Assembly: GCF_020520425.1 (NCBI RefSeq)
Contig: NC_079489.1
Coordinates: 88,403,810 to 88,467,809, forward strand
Direction of reading: 5' to 3'
Origin: Spinacia oleracea
Lineage: Eukaryota > Streptophyta > Magnoliopsida > Caryophyllales > Amaranthaceae
Length of the DNA stretch: 64,000 nt
Shown here one piece after another: positions 1 to 11,660 of this stretch. Position 1 is the first letter of the stretch, and each line of letters opens with the position of its first letter. The position numbers and the translations under genes are program-made. The notes beneath the pieces were generated by a model, which worked only from the letters and a program-made list of their open reading frames with translations, searched no databases and was not told the origin of the DNA.

Positions 1-1878
1 CAGGGCTCGCCCACCTTCAGCGGGCGGGGTCTACGTCACTAGCCGCGCAGGTCCTCAGTTTTCCAAAACTGAAGTCTTCAAAAACAAAATGAAACAGGCT
101 CGCCATCTTCAGCTGGCGGGGTCTACGGCGCAAACCACGTAGGTCCTTATTTTCAAAAAATAAACACAAAAACAAATTTCAAAATAGATTCGTCCACTTC
201 TACCGGACGGGGCATCCACCCTTAGCGGACAGGCTCGCCATCTTTAGCCGGCAGGGTCTACGTCACAAGTCGCGTAGGTCCTTAGTCGCTGCAGCGATAA
301 ATTTTTCTGGTTTTCCCTTTTCCAAAAATTAAAAGGATTGGTTTTCCGTTTTTTCCAAAAAAGAGCGATGTGCTGGATTTTCCTTCGTTTTACGTCCCAT
401 AAAAACAAGGGGGTTTTCTCGTTTAAATAAGCCCTGAAAATGAGAATCTTTAAAAACATTTTTTACCTCGTGAATGGGCTTGGCCAGGCCCAATTACACT
501 TTATAGCTTTGATTTCAAAAACATCTTTAGCTACTCCCAATGACAAAGTGAGGGAGTTTCTACGCTCCTTAAGATCCTTCCAATGACAAAGTGAGGAAGT
601 TTCTATACTATCAGTTGACAAATCCCAATGACACGTGAGGGATATGTCGACATTTCAAAGTGATGACCCTTAAGTAAAATGTTATCACTCGGGGGCTCGT
701 GAGACCCTCACAAAATAGGTCACATACACCATGGCTTGTGTGACGCACTCCGTCTAGTACTTTTACCATCATCTTACTCCAAGACTCAGTCAAAGTGGGG
801 GCTAACTGTAGACACCTACTTTTGTCCCCATTCCCGAAAGGAAAAGGTTCGATGATGAAAGCTTAAATCTCCACTTGACAACGCATCTCCTATAAAATAA
901 CGAATCTCAATTCCCCTTTTCATTTCCCCCGAAACCTGCTATTTATAGAACCCTGCTATTTATGGAAACCTGCTAAAAATAGTAACTACCGTAAAGGGTA
1001 GCTTCTAAAAGTGGCAAGTCATAAAAGATAGAAACCTGTCAGAATTAGGTGTTGCACTCCAACATAAATCCTAAATGAGATAGAAAACTGCGAGAATCCT
1101 ATTCCTAATATGATTCGGAAATAAGAGTTACGTATTAATTAAAATCCTAATGAGCCTAGAGTTCGTAACGGGCCCAGACGCATTCCGTCATGAAATTGAT
1201 ACGCACTAAAAGACTCGATTAAGTCTCGATTAAGCCTCTCGCTGCGAAATTGTTCACGCGTTCTGTCGCAATCGATCCATAAATCGAACAGAATGTATCA
1301 TGTCCCGTAATTTGAGATTCGTTAAATAAAAAGGAGAAATAGCAAAGTCAAAGTGGTTAGTTTTCTGAGAACCGTGACGCACCTCTCAAGGGTGCGTCGT
1401 AATGTGTCCCTTTTCGATGATTTAACTGCTTTCCTCGCCCTTTTTATGAACTGTTAAACTAACTAAATCTGATTGTTCTATCACGCCTAACAAATATAAT
1501 ATTTTTGGGAAATTGGATTATCATGCTAGGTCCCTTAATGTTATCTAAATCACATAATCGCGATCGATTTAGTATTATATGTTGCATATTGCTAAAATCA
1601 ACTCAGATTAGTTTAATAGTTAACGCATGTCCCTTCAATTATTTATGCTGAGCTAGTAAGGATATCTTGCCTCTGGAGTTATCGACGAGCGAAGTACTCC
1701 TCTCGGTAGTTACAGTCCCCCGAACCCTCAATCTCTACTTTGCGGGTGTATGTTGAGAGATCCCCACACCAGGGATCACAAGGGAACCTACGGCCGTTGT
1801 GGTCAAACATAATTGCACTCCCTTTATGTCACGATAACCGGGTTTTGTCAGTTTTTCTCATTGTTGTTAAAAACTGAA
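1..1878 (+). mobile_element. Ty3/gypsy (TAT/Ogre-like) LTR, left copy, cut by window edge
   Basis: This stretch is a direct repeat of about 11358-13662. Shared landmarks, in order, are the GC-rich 'aggctcgcc..cagc..gcgggg' modules near its start, the 'gggggctcgtgagaccc' type block near 690, the 'gagaaccgtgacgcacctctcaagg' region near 1370 and the 'ctctggagttatcgacgagc' block near 1670. It ends just before a primer-binding-site-like motif. The true left end lies outside the window. The two copies are clearly diverged in sequence and length, so this is an old fossil. The family assignment rests on the PBS type and long LTR and is an inference. Confidence 0.6.
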
Positions 1879-1888
1879 TGGCGACTCC
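1879..1888 (+). other. Primer-binding-site-like motif after left gypsy LTR
   Basis: The motif TGGCGACTCC directly follows the LTR end. It matches the start of the PBS used by plant TAT/Ogre-type gypsy elements (tRNA-Arg type, from memory). Only about ten bases match, so the priming tRNA is uncertain. The same motif occurs at 13663-13672 after the second LTR copy. Confidence 0.5.
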
Positions 1889-2551
1889 TATATTACTAGT
1901 CAATTGGGTGTAAACTCACAGGAAATCCAATTACACTTGATTGAACAAAAAGAAGCGTCACACCCACGAGGGACGAGGTCACGCATTAGCCTCGCGCTTT
2001 TTCGACCCCCTCACACCTTTCATGGTAATTCAAATGCTTGCGAATCCCCTTTGAAAAAATCAGACATTGTCAATAGGACTTGGCACTTAACCAAGGCTCA
2101 CCCTACTCAGACATATGATACGGGCATCTAAGATCGAAATCTGAAAGCATCATTAATGAGAAGACATAATAGCAAATGGGGGCTAAAAAATTGAAATGAA
2201 AGAGCTAGGGAAAGAACTAAGTATTCCTTGACCTTTTGTGCAGACATACACCAAGTAAATCTAAGTCAATTTGAAAACGGTTTATATTCCCGCAATTCTG
2301 GAAAAGATGGCCCTAAAATCCTAAAGCATGTGCCACACGGGCACAAGTAATATCTTGACGCCTGCACCCTGGCTTCTAGCAAATCCTTAGACAGCATTCC
2401 AAAAATCGTAACAGTATTTTGATTCACTCATGTAATCATGTACGAACCCTTCTATAAGTCAACTTACTTAGGACACCTCGGGTTGTACACAGTAGGACTC
2501 GGATTTCAAATAATTTTCAAAGACTTCTTCAAACATAATAAAGTGTCGTTG
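1889..2551 (+). other. Non-coding element DNA between gypsy PBS and CACTA insertion
   Basis: The first ~130 bases (to about 2016) are shared with the sequence after the second LTR copy (13673-13791), so they belong to the untranslated leader of the gypsy family. The rest shows no credible coding potential. It includes a 'gggggct' purine-rich motif near 2178 of the kind repeated through 9-11 kb. Bases 2549-2551 (TTG) are one copy of the CACTA target-site duplication. Confidence 0.45.
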
Positions 2552-2800
2552 CACTAGTAGAAAAAACCCCTATTGCACCCCCCTTGTTGCAGCGTACATG
2601 CATTAATACGCTTCAACAACCAGTCGGTCAACGCGGGTCAAACCCTTTAAAGAGTTGTTGCAGCGTACAATTTAATTGTTCCTTGCAAAAACGCTTGTTG
2701 CAGCGTACATTTTAAAAGCCCCCTGCAATAGCTCATTTTTGTTGCAGCGTACACTTTAAAAGCCCCCTGCAATAACCGGATAAAAAAAAATCGCTGCAAT
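2552..2800. repeat. CACTA left terminal inverted repeat and subterminal array
   Basis: After the TIR, the unit TTGTTGCAGCGTACA occurs near 2584, 2654, 2696 and 2739. Two of the units are followed by the same 'ttttaaaagccccctgcaata' type tail, so they are tandem ~43-bp duplicates. The same word appears in both orientations at the right end. Such arrays bind TnpA-like DNA-binding proteins in known CACTA elements; the binding here is inferred. Confidence 0.75.
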
Positions 2801-3154
2801 ATTGATTGAATAACTAATTCAGAAGAAATATAGAATCTCAAAATCTTATTTCTCGCACTGAACTCTCTCTTCTTCGCTGGGCTTTCCCTGCGTCGTACCC
2901 ACAAAAAAAGAAAAAAAAAAACTTTCCCTGCGTCGTCAATCTAGCTTCCTCGTCGGTGGTTCTGGCCTCCTCGCCAATCTCCGGTGGGTCTCTTTTCTCG
3001 CCTCCTCTCCTGTCGCCACCTGTTGGCTTGATTGGCCGGTGGTTCCAAGGAAAAACAGCTGCTCGCGCCGGTGGTTCCAAGAAAGAAAATTGCTTGCGTC
3101 CTGTTTTCCGTCAACCTCCTTGTTGTGGCTAGTAATCTTTGTTGTCCCTTCTTT

Positions 3155-3358
3155 TAGGTTTGTTCAATTTGTTTATTTGATTTTCGTTTTAAAAATTAGG
3201 ATTTATTCAATGCGTTTTTAGGGTTCTGTGCTTTTGTTCAATTCGTTTTTAAGGTTTGTTCAATTCGTTTGTTCAATTCCTTTTTAGGGTTCAACTCGTT
3301 TGTTCAATTCGTTTTTCGGGTTTGTTGAATTCGTCTGTTCAATTCGTTTTAGGGTTGT
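3155..3358 (+). repeat. Short degenerate tandem repeat (GTTCAATTCGTTTTTAGG-type)
   Basis: About eight imperfect copies of an ~20-bp unit built on 'gttcaattcgtttttagggt' run head to tail just before the captured CHLP fragment. The ORFs seen through it are by-products of the repeat. It looks like local slippage of a 5'-UTR-like sequence. Confidence 0.6.
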
Positions 3359-3552
3359 TCTTGAAGATGGATATGCCGAAGACATCAGATGCTCCTTACC
3401 AGCTTCATTATCCGGCTTATGATAGCAAGACTGATGCAGCTGGTGAGAAGCGGACAGTGGAGGTGGATGTTGTGATTGGAGCTGATGGGGCCAATTCCCG
3501 GGTTGCTAATTCTATTTCTGATAGGGATTATGAGTATGCTATTGCCTTTCAG
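3350..3552 (+). pseudogene. CHLP: Captured exon of geranylgeranyl diphosphate/chlorophyll reductase (CHLP)
   Basis: The frame through 3367-3552 encodes 62 residues starting MDMPKTSDAPYQLHY and ending DYEYAIAFQ. It contains EVDVVIGADGANSRVA, the conserved FAD-binding 'GADG' segment of plastid geranylgeranyl reductase, the enzyme that reduces the geranylgeranyl chain to phytyl for chlorophyll and tocopherol synthesis. Similarity starts slightly upstream (GLFLK, ~3350). The piece ends exactly at a splice-donor-like GTTAGT at 3553, so it was copied with an exon boundary. No other CHLP exons, transit peptide or N-terminal Rossmann motif follow, so it cannot make the enzyme. It lies inside the CACTA element, in the position of a transduplicated host fragment. 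Whether it is transcribed is unknown. Confidence 0.85.
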
Positions 3553-5651
3553 GTTAGTTGATTTATTGTTTTAAGACCTCAATTCTTATAAGTTTATATC
3601 TGTATAAACCCTTGACCACAATTAATACTTATTATGATTAACATTGTCAATAGCCTTGAATATGACCAGGCCAAAAGTGAACCAAATTTAAACCATATGA
3701 CTTATTATCCGAATTAAATATATGAGCCGAATCGCAACCAATTAGACTGACTTAATTGGCATCTAGACTTTTAAACTTCGTAGTAAGAAACAAGTAGATG
3801 AAGTCAAAACTTCTTGTTGGTTTTTGTCTTGGATTAATTATAGTTGGTAGTATTATTACTTGTAAATTTTTGAGTAAAAATATGTATTGTGGACGTTTTT
3901 TATTTTGGATATTAAGCTAGAATTGAACTTACCATGTCTAAAGCATAATTGTTGAACATCTTTGTTGCTACAAGTTGATATATGCATTAAAATTAGTTAC
4001 TTAATTAGTTGTTGGTGGCTGGTAAATATAGATAATCTACTTGTGATAAAATGGATGATTGGAAGGTTAGATCAGGTTGTCCTAATCCATTTGGCTAACC
4101 AACAACATTTGATCGAAAATGAAAAATGACCCTGCCCTTAATAAGTGGGAAATGGTCTTATGTAACTAAAAGCATATTTGCTGAATAACTTATGGTTAGC
4201 CTGTGAGCATTTTAGCTCTTTAGATTGCCATGATACTCATACGGTTCCTATCCGTTTGCGCGCTAGCAGATTAAACTGCAGTCTTTTCACTTATTCAGTG
4301 GCCATTTCTTTTGGTTTGTGCTCTTTCTTATCTGACTATATTGTTTTGTATTGTATACATGAATGTATACTGGATTTACTGCAGACTAAAAAGACTATGA
4401 AAAGTAGCATGCCGTATATTGTGCTTGGGATTCTGTACGCATATCTTTTGTACCTTTCTTGGACGCCTGAAACCATACGCTTGATGTTTGCCAGTAAATA
4501 CTGGTTGTCTGAGTTTAGTTTGTTTAGCATCAACTGACATATTCAATTATGAAGCTATATCTTTTTATTTGTATGCAACATCCTGAAATCTTAGATGTAA
4601 ACGTATCTGTCGTGTCCTTGTTATAACTTTAGGATTCACTAAGGTTGAAATTCATCTCAATTTAAATCATAAATTTAGATGAATAAGCTGTTGGGAAAAC
4701 TAAGAATAAAGAACAGTGAATCCTACTGGGATTAGGAAGTTTTCATATGTACGAGTTTCGTGCTGTCAATTGTCATTCCTAGAATCCTAGTTGCAATGCT
4801 TTAAAATATATGTAGTACTTGTGCAATATATGTCGAGAAGCCACCTCCAGGATAGGTCTTTCTAGTATAGTATGTTACAATGGTGTATTGGTGACTAGAA
4901 TTATAAAATTATAATTGCTTCCACTAGAGCATTGATAGTCCTAGGAAACTACGTTGAGCAACTTGGTATTGTGGGTACCGTAGAGATCCAGAAGAATACA
5001 ACATTTCCTGGTATCTAGCAATCACTTTCTCTTGGGTTTAGATACTTGTGCTGTTGTCTCATTATTCTCTAATAAATTGACGGGTTGTTTCCTTTGAGAG
5101 ACTTGAGTTTTAGACACTCGTCCCCTGTAACTAAAAGCTGAAATGAGTCCAGTTTTGATATTGAAAAATGCGCTTGATTATGTAAGAGATGCAGATGTTG
5201 GAGTAAGTCTTTTTTGGAAAGAGTATAACTAGTGTTCAGTAGTTGGAGAAGAACCAGAGTGATGGCCAGGGACTCAGTTACAAGCCAAGCCCAGAATTTG
5301 TCTTGCGGACTCTTGCCTTTATGGGTTTTGTTTGAGATGAGAGGAGGGTGGACATACTAATTTCTATTTACGCACATTTAAGGCTCATTCCACAAACTTT
5401 TATGTTAAAAGGAATTTTATGGATAAAACCGTTCCACTATTTTTTTTCCTGTTGAAGTTAAAAAAAAATCAGACAACTGTTGTTTTGATATTCCTCTGTA
5501 CTCTAGTTCTGTTGTGATAAATTCACTTCTCCAACTCTTTGTTTGTGTAAATGCAGTCTGACATATCTTCCTGTGCCTCTACTTACTATGTGATCTATTC
5601 TATCTTCTTGTATCTGTCCATAGTCTACCTCTTCTAGAATCAAATCACTAG

Positions 5652-5753
5652 AATAAAAGCTGCTAATGAAGCTGAGGCGGCTTGCCAGCGGCGTCTCTCT
5701 GTTGCTGAGGCTGAAATAGCTGATTTAAGAGCCAAATTGGATACTACTGAAAG
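5652..5753 (+). pseudogene. Exon-like captured fragment, coiled-coil protein
   Basis: Between an AG and a following GTTTGG donor-like site, one frame reads KAANEAEAACQRRLSV and then AEAEIADLRAKLDTTER. This is a heptad-rich, alanine/glutamate-rich coiled coil of about 34 residues with exon-like borders. It resembles internal exons of long plant coiled-coil (golgin or myosin-tail-like) proteins, but I cannot name the parent. It sits inside the CACTA element, so it is probably a second captured host fragment. Confidence 0.5.
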
Positions 5754-6779
5754 GTTTGGACTTGGTTGAGTTTACTTCATGCCTTGGTTTTTTTGTGCTT
5801 TTGGATCCACTTTTAAATACTAGGAGCTAGGCAATTGTTTTATAGAGGTATGGTACGCAAGCACTTTTCATAAAGGTATTCCATTGTATGTTTATTTTGT
5901 TTGAAGAAAGGGTTTTATATCAGTAAACTGAACTTGTATGCTCTTGCTGGGCAGGGAAAACTGACCCAGACAACTACACCCTAGTCATAATGCCATCAGC
6001 GTCTCACCCCCCCCCCTCCCCGCCCATCCCACCCCCCCACACCAGAAGAAGAAATGTGTGTAAACGACATATTTGATTGGCATAGTTGGTGTAGAAGAAG
6101 AAAGTAGTTATTTTTGATGAGGGGGTTCATGAATTAGGGAGTCATAAATTGGATCTGGAACATAGTCTAGTGACTCATACGGTGATTGGGGGATTTGTGA
6201 TGTTCTGAAATCTGAACATGTAATCTGTTATGGCGACCTTAACTAGTTGTTCTGAAGTCTCCATGCAGCTATTTTGAACAGAACCGGATTCTATATAATG
6301 TATTTTTTCTGTTCATAAAAAAGTTTCATTTTTTAAGGTACTACTGATATGTTTTGTTGTTAAGTTCTGTCAAATTTATTCATTGGTAAAAGAACTGAAC
6401 AAGGATGAAGCTTATTTCTTAGTTCTTATTGTGATTTCTTTGGTTAACTGCAGGTGGCAGAATTGTTGGCATTTATGGCACAAAACTGGAGCTTTTCTTA
6501 TTGCAAAATAGTGTAAGTAGTAGCTGAAACAACTGCACCATTAACTCCTATGGCTGACCTCCTTGTGAAGATCCCATATAAAAGGAAAGACTCGCAGAAA
6601 TCAGAGGTAAACCACTGTAAAGTTTCAACTATGACAATAAAATTCCAACTTTTATTCTCATTGCTATAATGTGACAATAAAATTCCAACTTCTTTTACCT
6701 GCAAGTACGGAAAAATTGCGCCAAAGATCCTAAGGAAACATTTTATTCTTATTACATGATTAAGATGCATAGTTTCAAC

Positions 6780-8135
6780 TTTCTAAAACTCATTCCAATC
6801 TATGTAAGCACATTTAAGGATAATTGGGTCGTTATAGGTGATATTTAGAGATAAAATGACATTTCCGCTCCCAACTTTGAACTAAAGAACCTAAGGACTC
6901 ATTTTATTCTTATTACATGATTAATATGCATATTAACTTTCTAAAACTCATTTCCAATTTATGTATGCACATTTAAGGCTCATTGGGTCGTTATAGGTCA
7001 TATTTAGAGCTAAAATGACATTTCTGCTCCCAACTTTGAACTAAAGAACTTAAGGACTCATTTGATTCTTATTACATGATTAATATGCATAGTTTTAACT
7101 TCCGAAAACTCATTCCAATCTATTTATGCATATTTAAGGCTCATTGGATCGTTATAGGTCATATTTAGAGCTAAAATGATATTTCCCCTCCCAACTTTGA
7201 ACTAAAGAACTTAAGGACTCATTTGGTTCTTATTACATGATTAATATGCATAGTTTTAACTTCCTAAAACTCATTCCAATCTATTTATGCACATTTAAGG
7301 CTCATTGGATCGTTATATGTCATATTTAGAGCTAAAATGACATTTACGCTCCCAACTTTGAACTAAAGATCCTAATGACTCATTTTATTCTTATTACATG
7401 ATTAATATGCATAGTTTTAATTTCCTAAAACTCATTCCAATCTATTTATGCACATTTAAGGCTCATTGGGTCGTTATAGGTAATATTTAGGCTAAAATGA
7501 CATTTTCGCTCCCAACTTTGAACTAACAAACCTAAGGACACATTTCCAACTTATTACATAATTAATATGACTAGTTTTAAGTTTCAAAGACCGAAACCAT
7601 TGTATTTATGCACATTTGAGACTTGTTTGGTCGTTATAGGTCATATTTAGGCTAAAATGAGGCATTTTCGCTCCCAACTTTGAACTAAAGAACATAAGGA
7701 CTCATTTTAAACCTTTTACATGATTAATATGCTTAGTTTAAGTTTTCAAGACTCATTCCAATCTACTTATGCACATTTAAGGCTTGTTTGGTCGTTATAG
7801 GTCATATTTAGGCTAAAATGAGGCATTTTCGCTCCCAAATTTGAAATAAAGAACCTAAGGACTCATTTTAAACTTATTAAATGTTTTATATGCTTAGTTT
7901 TAACTTTCTAAGACTCATTCCAATTTATTTATGCACATTTAAGGCTCATTGGGTCGTTATAGGTCATGTTTAGGCTAAAATGACATTTAAGACTTGTTTG
8001 GTCGTTATAGGTCATATTTAGGCTAAAATAAGACATTTTCGCTCCCAACTTTGAACTAAACAACCTAAGAACTCATTTTATACTTATTACACATTTAATA
8101 TGTGTAGTTTTAACTTTCTAAGACTCATTCCAAAC
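6780..8135. repeat. Tandem array of ~160-bp repeats inside the CACTA element
   Basis: The marker 'cccaactttgaactaaag' recurs near 6869, 7030, 7190, 7351, 7511, 7673, 7833 (variant) and 8043, a spacing of 160-162 bp (210 for the last step). Each unit also has 'aaggctcattgggtcgttatagg', a GCTAAAATGA block and 'cattttattcttattacatg' in the same order. About eight diverged copies are present, with the downstream copies more diverged. No coding frame is conserved between copies. Confidence 0.9.
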
Positions 8136-8258
8136 TTAAAATCGATTGTTTAGTTTGAATTTTCTAAGACATTGTCATTAGTTGCTTGAATGTTAAAATG
8201 TGATATTTAATTTGCATTTAATCTAATGCTTAATTGAATTTTTTTTTTTTTTGTAAAG

Positions 8259-8361
8259 GTCTATACTCCGAGGAATGCGCCTTATGTTAGTGAGGAAATT
8301 GATGTGGTTCGTGAGCAATGGGCTAAGTTTTTTACGAGCAAGTATTTATTATTAATGGCAT
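8259..8361 (+). pseudogene. Short exon-like tail, possibly Ulp1/C48-like transposon protein
   Basis: After a T-rich tract and AG, a frame reads VYTPRNAPYVSEEIDVVREQ and WAKFF, then runs to a stop at about 8361. Charged 'EEIDxVREQWAKF' tails are seen at the end of Ulp1-like (C48) protease ORFs carried by plant CACTA and MULE elements. That link is from memory and weak because no catalytic residues are present. It could also be the last exon of another captured gene. Confidence 0.3.
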
Positions 8362-8604
8362 GAGCGATCGAGTTGGTTTAGATGTTATAGAATAATATTT
8401 TATATTAAAATGTATGCGTACGTTGAAATTGAAACATATAATTAAATGTAGTACGTGCACTTTGGATATGTATACAAAACACCAATTATTGTTTTTATAT
8501 TTGTTCTACAGATTGCGATATTCTATTATTGTTGTTGACAGGTTCCTATATTTGGTGCAAGGCACTCTAGGTATAAATAATTAAAACTAAAATTTTCCCT
8601 CCAA

Positions 8605-8983
8605 AAAGACGGCTTTGTTGCAGGGGACATATACTTGTACGCTGCAACAAGTATGTGAAAATAGGCTAAAATGAAGACTTGTTGCAGGGGGCATATTGTT
8701 GTTCGCTGCAACAGGGTAGGTCTGTTGCAGCGTACAACAAATTGTTGTTCGCTGCAACAAACCTACCCTGTTGCAGCGAACAACAATTTGTACGCTGCAA
8801 CAGGTCTAGATTTTTGCTAATTTTGCACACATGTATATGTACGCTGCAAAAAACCACTTTTGCAGCGAACAGTGTACGCTGCAACAAGTTCAGACTTGTT
8901 GCAGGCCCCCCAGTTGCAGCATACGATGTACGCTGCAACAGGGGTCTAAAAGCCCGCTGCAACAGGGGTTTTTTCTACTAGTG
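8605..8983. repeat. CACTA right subterminal array and terminal inverted repeat
   Basis: At least ten TTGCAGCG/CGCTGCAA words occur in both orientations, several as facing pairs that can fold back on each other (for example around 8700-8800). The array ends in GGGGTTTTTTCTACTAGTG, the inverted copy of the left TIR. The ORFs on both strands here are products of this repeat. Confidence 0.8.
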
Positions 8984-8986
8984 TTG

Positions 8987-9590
8987 GTTTATGCTAAGTA
9001 TGCGTTTATCTCGATGTTGCAAGTGAGTCAAAAAGATTTCTATTATGGGTAAAGGAAGGCACCTAGATTTTGGTCAAGACACACTTCAACATGTGACTAC
9101 CTTGACAATGGCAATGTCGCACAATACGACATTTACAAGAGAAGTAGCAAATCACTACTCGAACGTACCTCGCACTAAACGAGTCTGGTTCAAACTATTC
9201 ATGATCCATGTCACCATGAATGCATAAAGACATATGCCAAGCATTATAGCACCAAGCCAATCCCGTAGCTACAATTGGGGGCTTGAGAAAAACACTCTAA
9301 AAATGCTCGAAATGACGATTTTATCGCAAATTCTCGACGCTAATGCTATACACACGTCATAGGGGCACAATCCTAAGGTTTGATCGTGTAAAATGAACCT
9401 TAGAATGGCTACAACCCCTCCCAAATTCTAAGCGCTACTTAGAATATATAAAGTCACCCCACTAACAAGGGTAACTGAAAATCGCGAGTCACCAAAACTC
9501 CGATCAAACTACTACACATAACGCTCGCCCTACAAGCGCCCGTTACACAGTCTACGTCGTTCCAAAGCAAAAGCGAAAGAAAAATCAAGG

Positions 9591-9631
<41 letters not shown>

Positions 9632-11357
9632 AACATCTATGAATCCTCGCATCGAACGAAGTAATAAGCCATGCACACCCACGCATAAGGTGCTACACTT
9701 GTTCGAGCACCTGAACGAGGCGTGATGAAGTACTCCAATGCAAAAAGAAATATAATGATGATATATCCCAACACCTTGAGGAATGTTCTAAGACACGTTG
9801 GTAGGCCACACAAGCCTACGTCGCACCATAAATTCAAACATCCCACGGTACAAGTCTAAAAAAAAGAGTAAGGCATATTGCGCTAATGCGGGCATGACCA
9901 AGAGTATGAGGCAAAGACTACTTATCTCCCAAATTCAAAATGCAAGCCGCACGACTTCTACATTAAGGATTAAAGGTAGCAAAATATTACCTACCACGGA
10001 AGGGATAGCTCGCACCTACACGAGCGGAACCCCAAGGCATCTTTCTCGAAAGAACCTACAAAATCGTACGCCAAAAGGAAGCATCCCAACATGCATACTT
10101 GGGGGCTCCAAGCTACGAAACGACCATAGCGGGAAAAAAAAAAAAAAAAAAAAAAAGAGTCTCAAAGCAAATGTTTGAACGATCAAAAGGGCACGATGCT
10201 TGATCCCACTTCAGGAATGGGCCTGAACCCTATCAAGCTTCTAATCAAACTATTCAACATCAGTCATTGCTCAAAAAAAATGATTCAAGCGAACTGATTA
10301 ATGGACCGCACGCAACGGCCATTCTATGAATGCTCGTTCGCACATACATTCTAAGTATCGAACATTCACGAACACGTTCAAAAGAAAAAAATATACGTTC
10401 AAAATAGCAACAAGAGCGATCAAAGTCTTACGCCTCAAGGCATGTTCCTCGGGCCATAGAGACTCGCCCAACTATTGCAATAACGGTACGCCTTAAGAGC
10501 GACAATTCCTTTAAATAATCGCCCCAAAGCGACAAACACCGTAGCCCACCAATCGGCTACGGCTTCTCGAGAAATCATCACGATCACTCGACTCATTGTG
10601 ATCTCTAAATTCTAAGTTCCAAAAAATAAAGAAAAACAAAAAGAGAAGAGAATACGTAGAATTTCCAAGTGAAATAAACGAACGAACAAGAGGCCAACTG
10701 TGTCATCAAAAGACCAGCCCAAACAACATTTTCAACGCCCAACCTAGGGCGTGAATTATTTCAACGCCCAGGCCTGGGCGCCGAAAATGAACCCAGGCTC
10801 AAAAAAGTCCCTAACTTCTATATGGCCCTTCCGTATCCATTCGACTCGAAAATTGCCGATTTCTTTACTGAAGGTTGCACCTCACGGCTTTGTTAAGAGT
10901 AGCACACCACTTCAAAGATCGCTCGCACTTACGAGCACGATCCCAAACACGATCAAGGACATTACAAAATGCGTATCCCCAAAGAACCTCTTTGACAAGA
11001 AATGACCGTCAAGCACGAGTGCTTGGGGGCTCGAAAGAAAATATATATTTCAAAAGAGAGTATGCAAAGTTAAAACAATATTCCCAGACTACGCTGTACG
11101 AAGTCCCGTGTTTGGATAATCTCAAAAGATAAAACTAGATTACGACCTCAAGACAAAGGTCACCGTTGATACTTATACATAGTCCCCTAACCAAGGACCC
11201 AGGTAGTGGCAAAATTGAGCCGTAAAGACTAGCTCAAAACCATGAAAGATGATGACCACGAGACAATGGTCCGTCTAAGCACGTTGTCAACCCACATTTA
11301 GGTTGCAACTAAATCCGAGCATCCCTCGAAAAAAAATAAATTCTTCAAAAAAACAAA
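8987..11357 (+). other. Non-coding gypsy-derived DNA between the two LTR copies
   Basis: This continues the sequence interrupted by the CACTA element. I see no protein domain. It has long A-runs (9591-9628 and ~10134-10157), repeated 'ttgggggct' purine motifs (near 9277, 10099, 11022) and a palindromic 'acgcccag..ctgggcg' motif near 10733-10785 that recurs near 12775-12830. It is either the 3' non-coding region of the element or the 5' part of a longer LTR; the window start prevents a decision. Confidence 0.4.
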
Positions 11358-11660
11358 AACAGGCTCGCCATCTTCAGCTGGCGGGGTGTGCGTCACTAAA
11401 CCGCGCAGGTCCTCAGTTTTCGAAAAATGAAAAGAAAATAAATTCTTCAAAAACAAAAAATACAGGCTCGCCATCTTCAGCCAGCGGGGTCTACGTCACA
11501 AACCGCGTAGGTCCTTATTTTCAAAAACATCAAAACAAATTCGTCCACTTCTATCGGACGGGGCGTCCACCCTCAGCGGACAGGCTCGCCCACCTTCAGC
11601 GGGCGGGGTCAGCGCCACTAACCGTGCAGGTCCTTAGTCATAGCAGCAATAACTTTTCCC

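Larger units (their letters stand above)
2552..8983. mobile_element. Non-autonomous CACTA (En/Spm) transposon with captured gene pieces
   Basis: The left end reads CACTAGTAGAAAAAACCCC and the right end is its exact inverted complement. The element is flanked by a perfect 3-bp duplication TTG (2549-2551 and 8984-8986), the hallmark of CACTA insertion. Both ends carry subterminal arrays of a TTGCAGCG-type motif, the usual binding sites for TnpA-like proteins. The interior, 6.4 kb, has no recognisable TNPD transposase. It contains a CHLP exon fragment, a coiled-coil exon-like piece, an array of ~160-bp repeats, and a short tail that may derive from a Ulp1-like protease region. It therefore looks like a gene-capturing, non-autonomous element mobilised in trans. 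It inserted into older gypsy DNA. Confidence 0.9.

Noticed and set aside
2647-3221. Overlapping ORFs on both strands at the left CACTA end
   Set aside because: They follow the TTGCAGCG array and a low-complexity tract and have no domain, splice context or codon bias.
4178-4537. 119-codon ORF inside the CACTA element
   Set aside because: AT-rich, intron-like sequence downstream of the captured exon; hydrophobic by composition, with no known relatives.
6740-8135. Possible CRISPR-like array
   Set aside because: Repeats are directly adjacent 160-bp units without unique spacers, in a plant transposon.
9798-10178. 126-codon ORF in gypsy-derived DNA
   Set aside because: It runs through an A-run into poly-lysine, has no domain and lies in non-coding element sequence.
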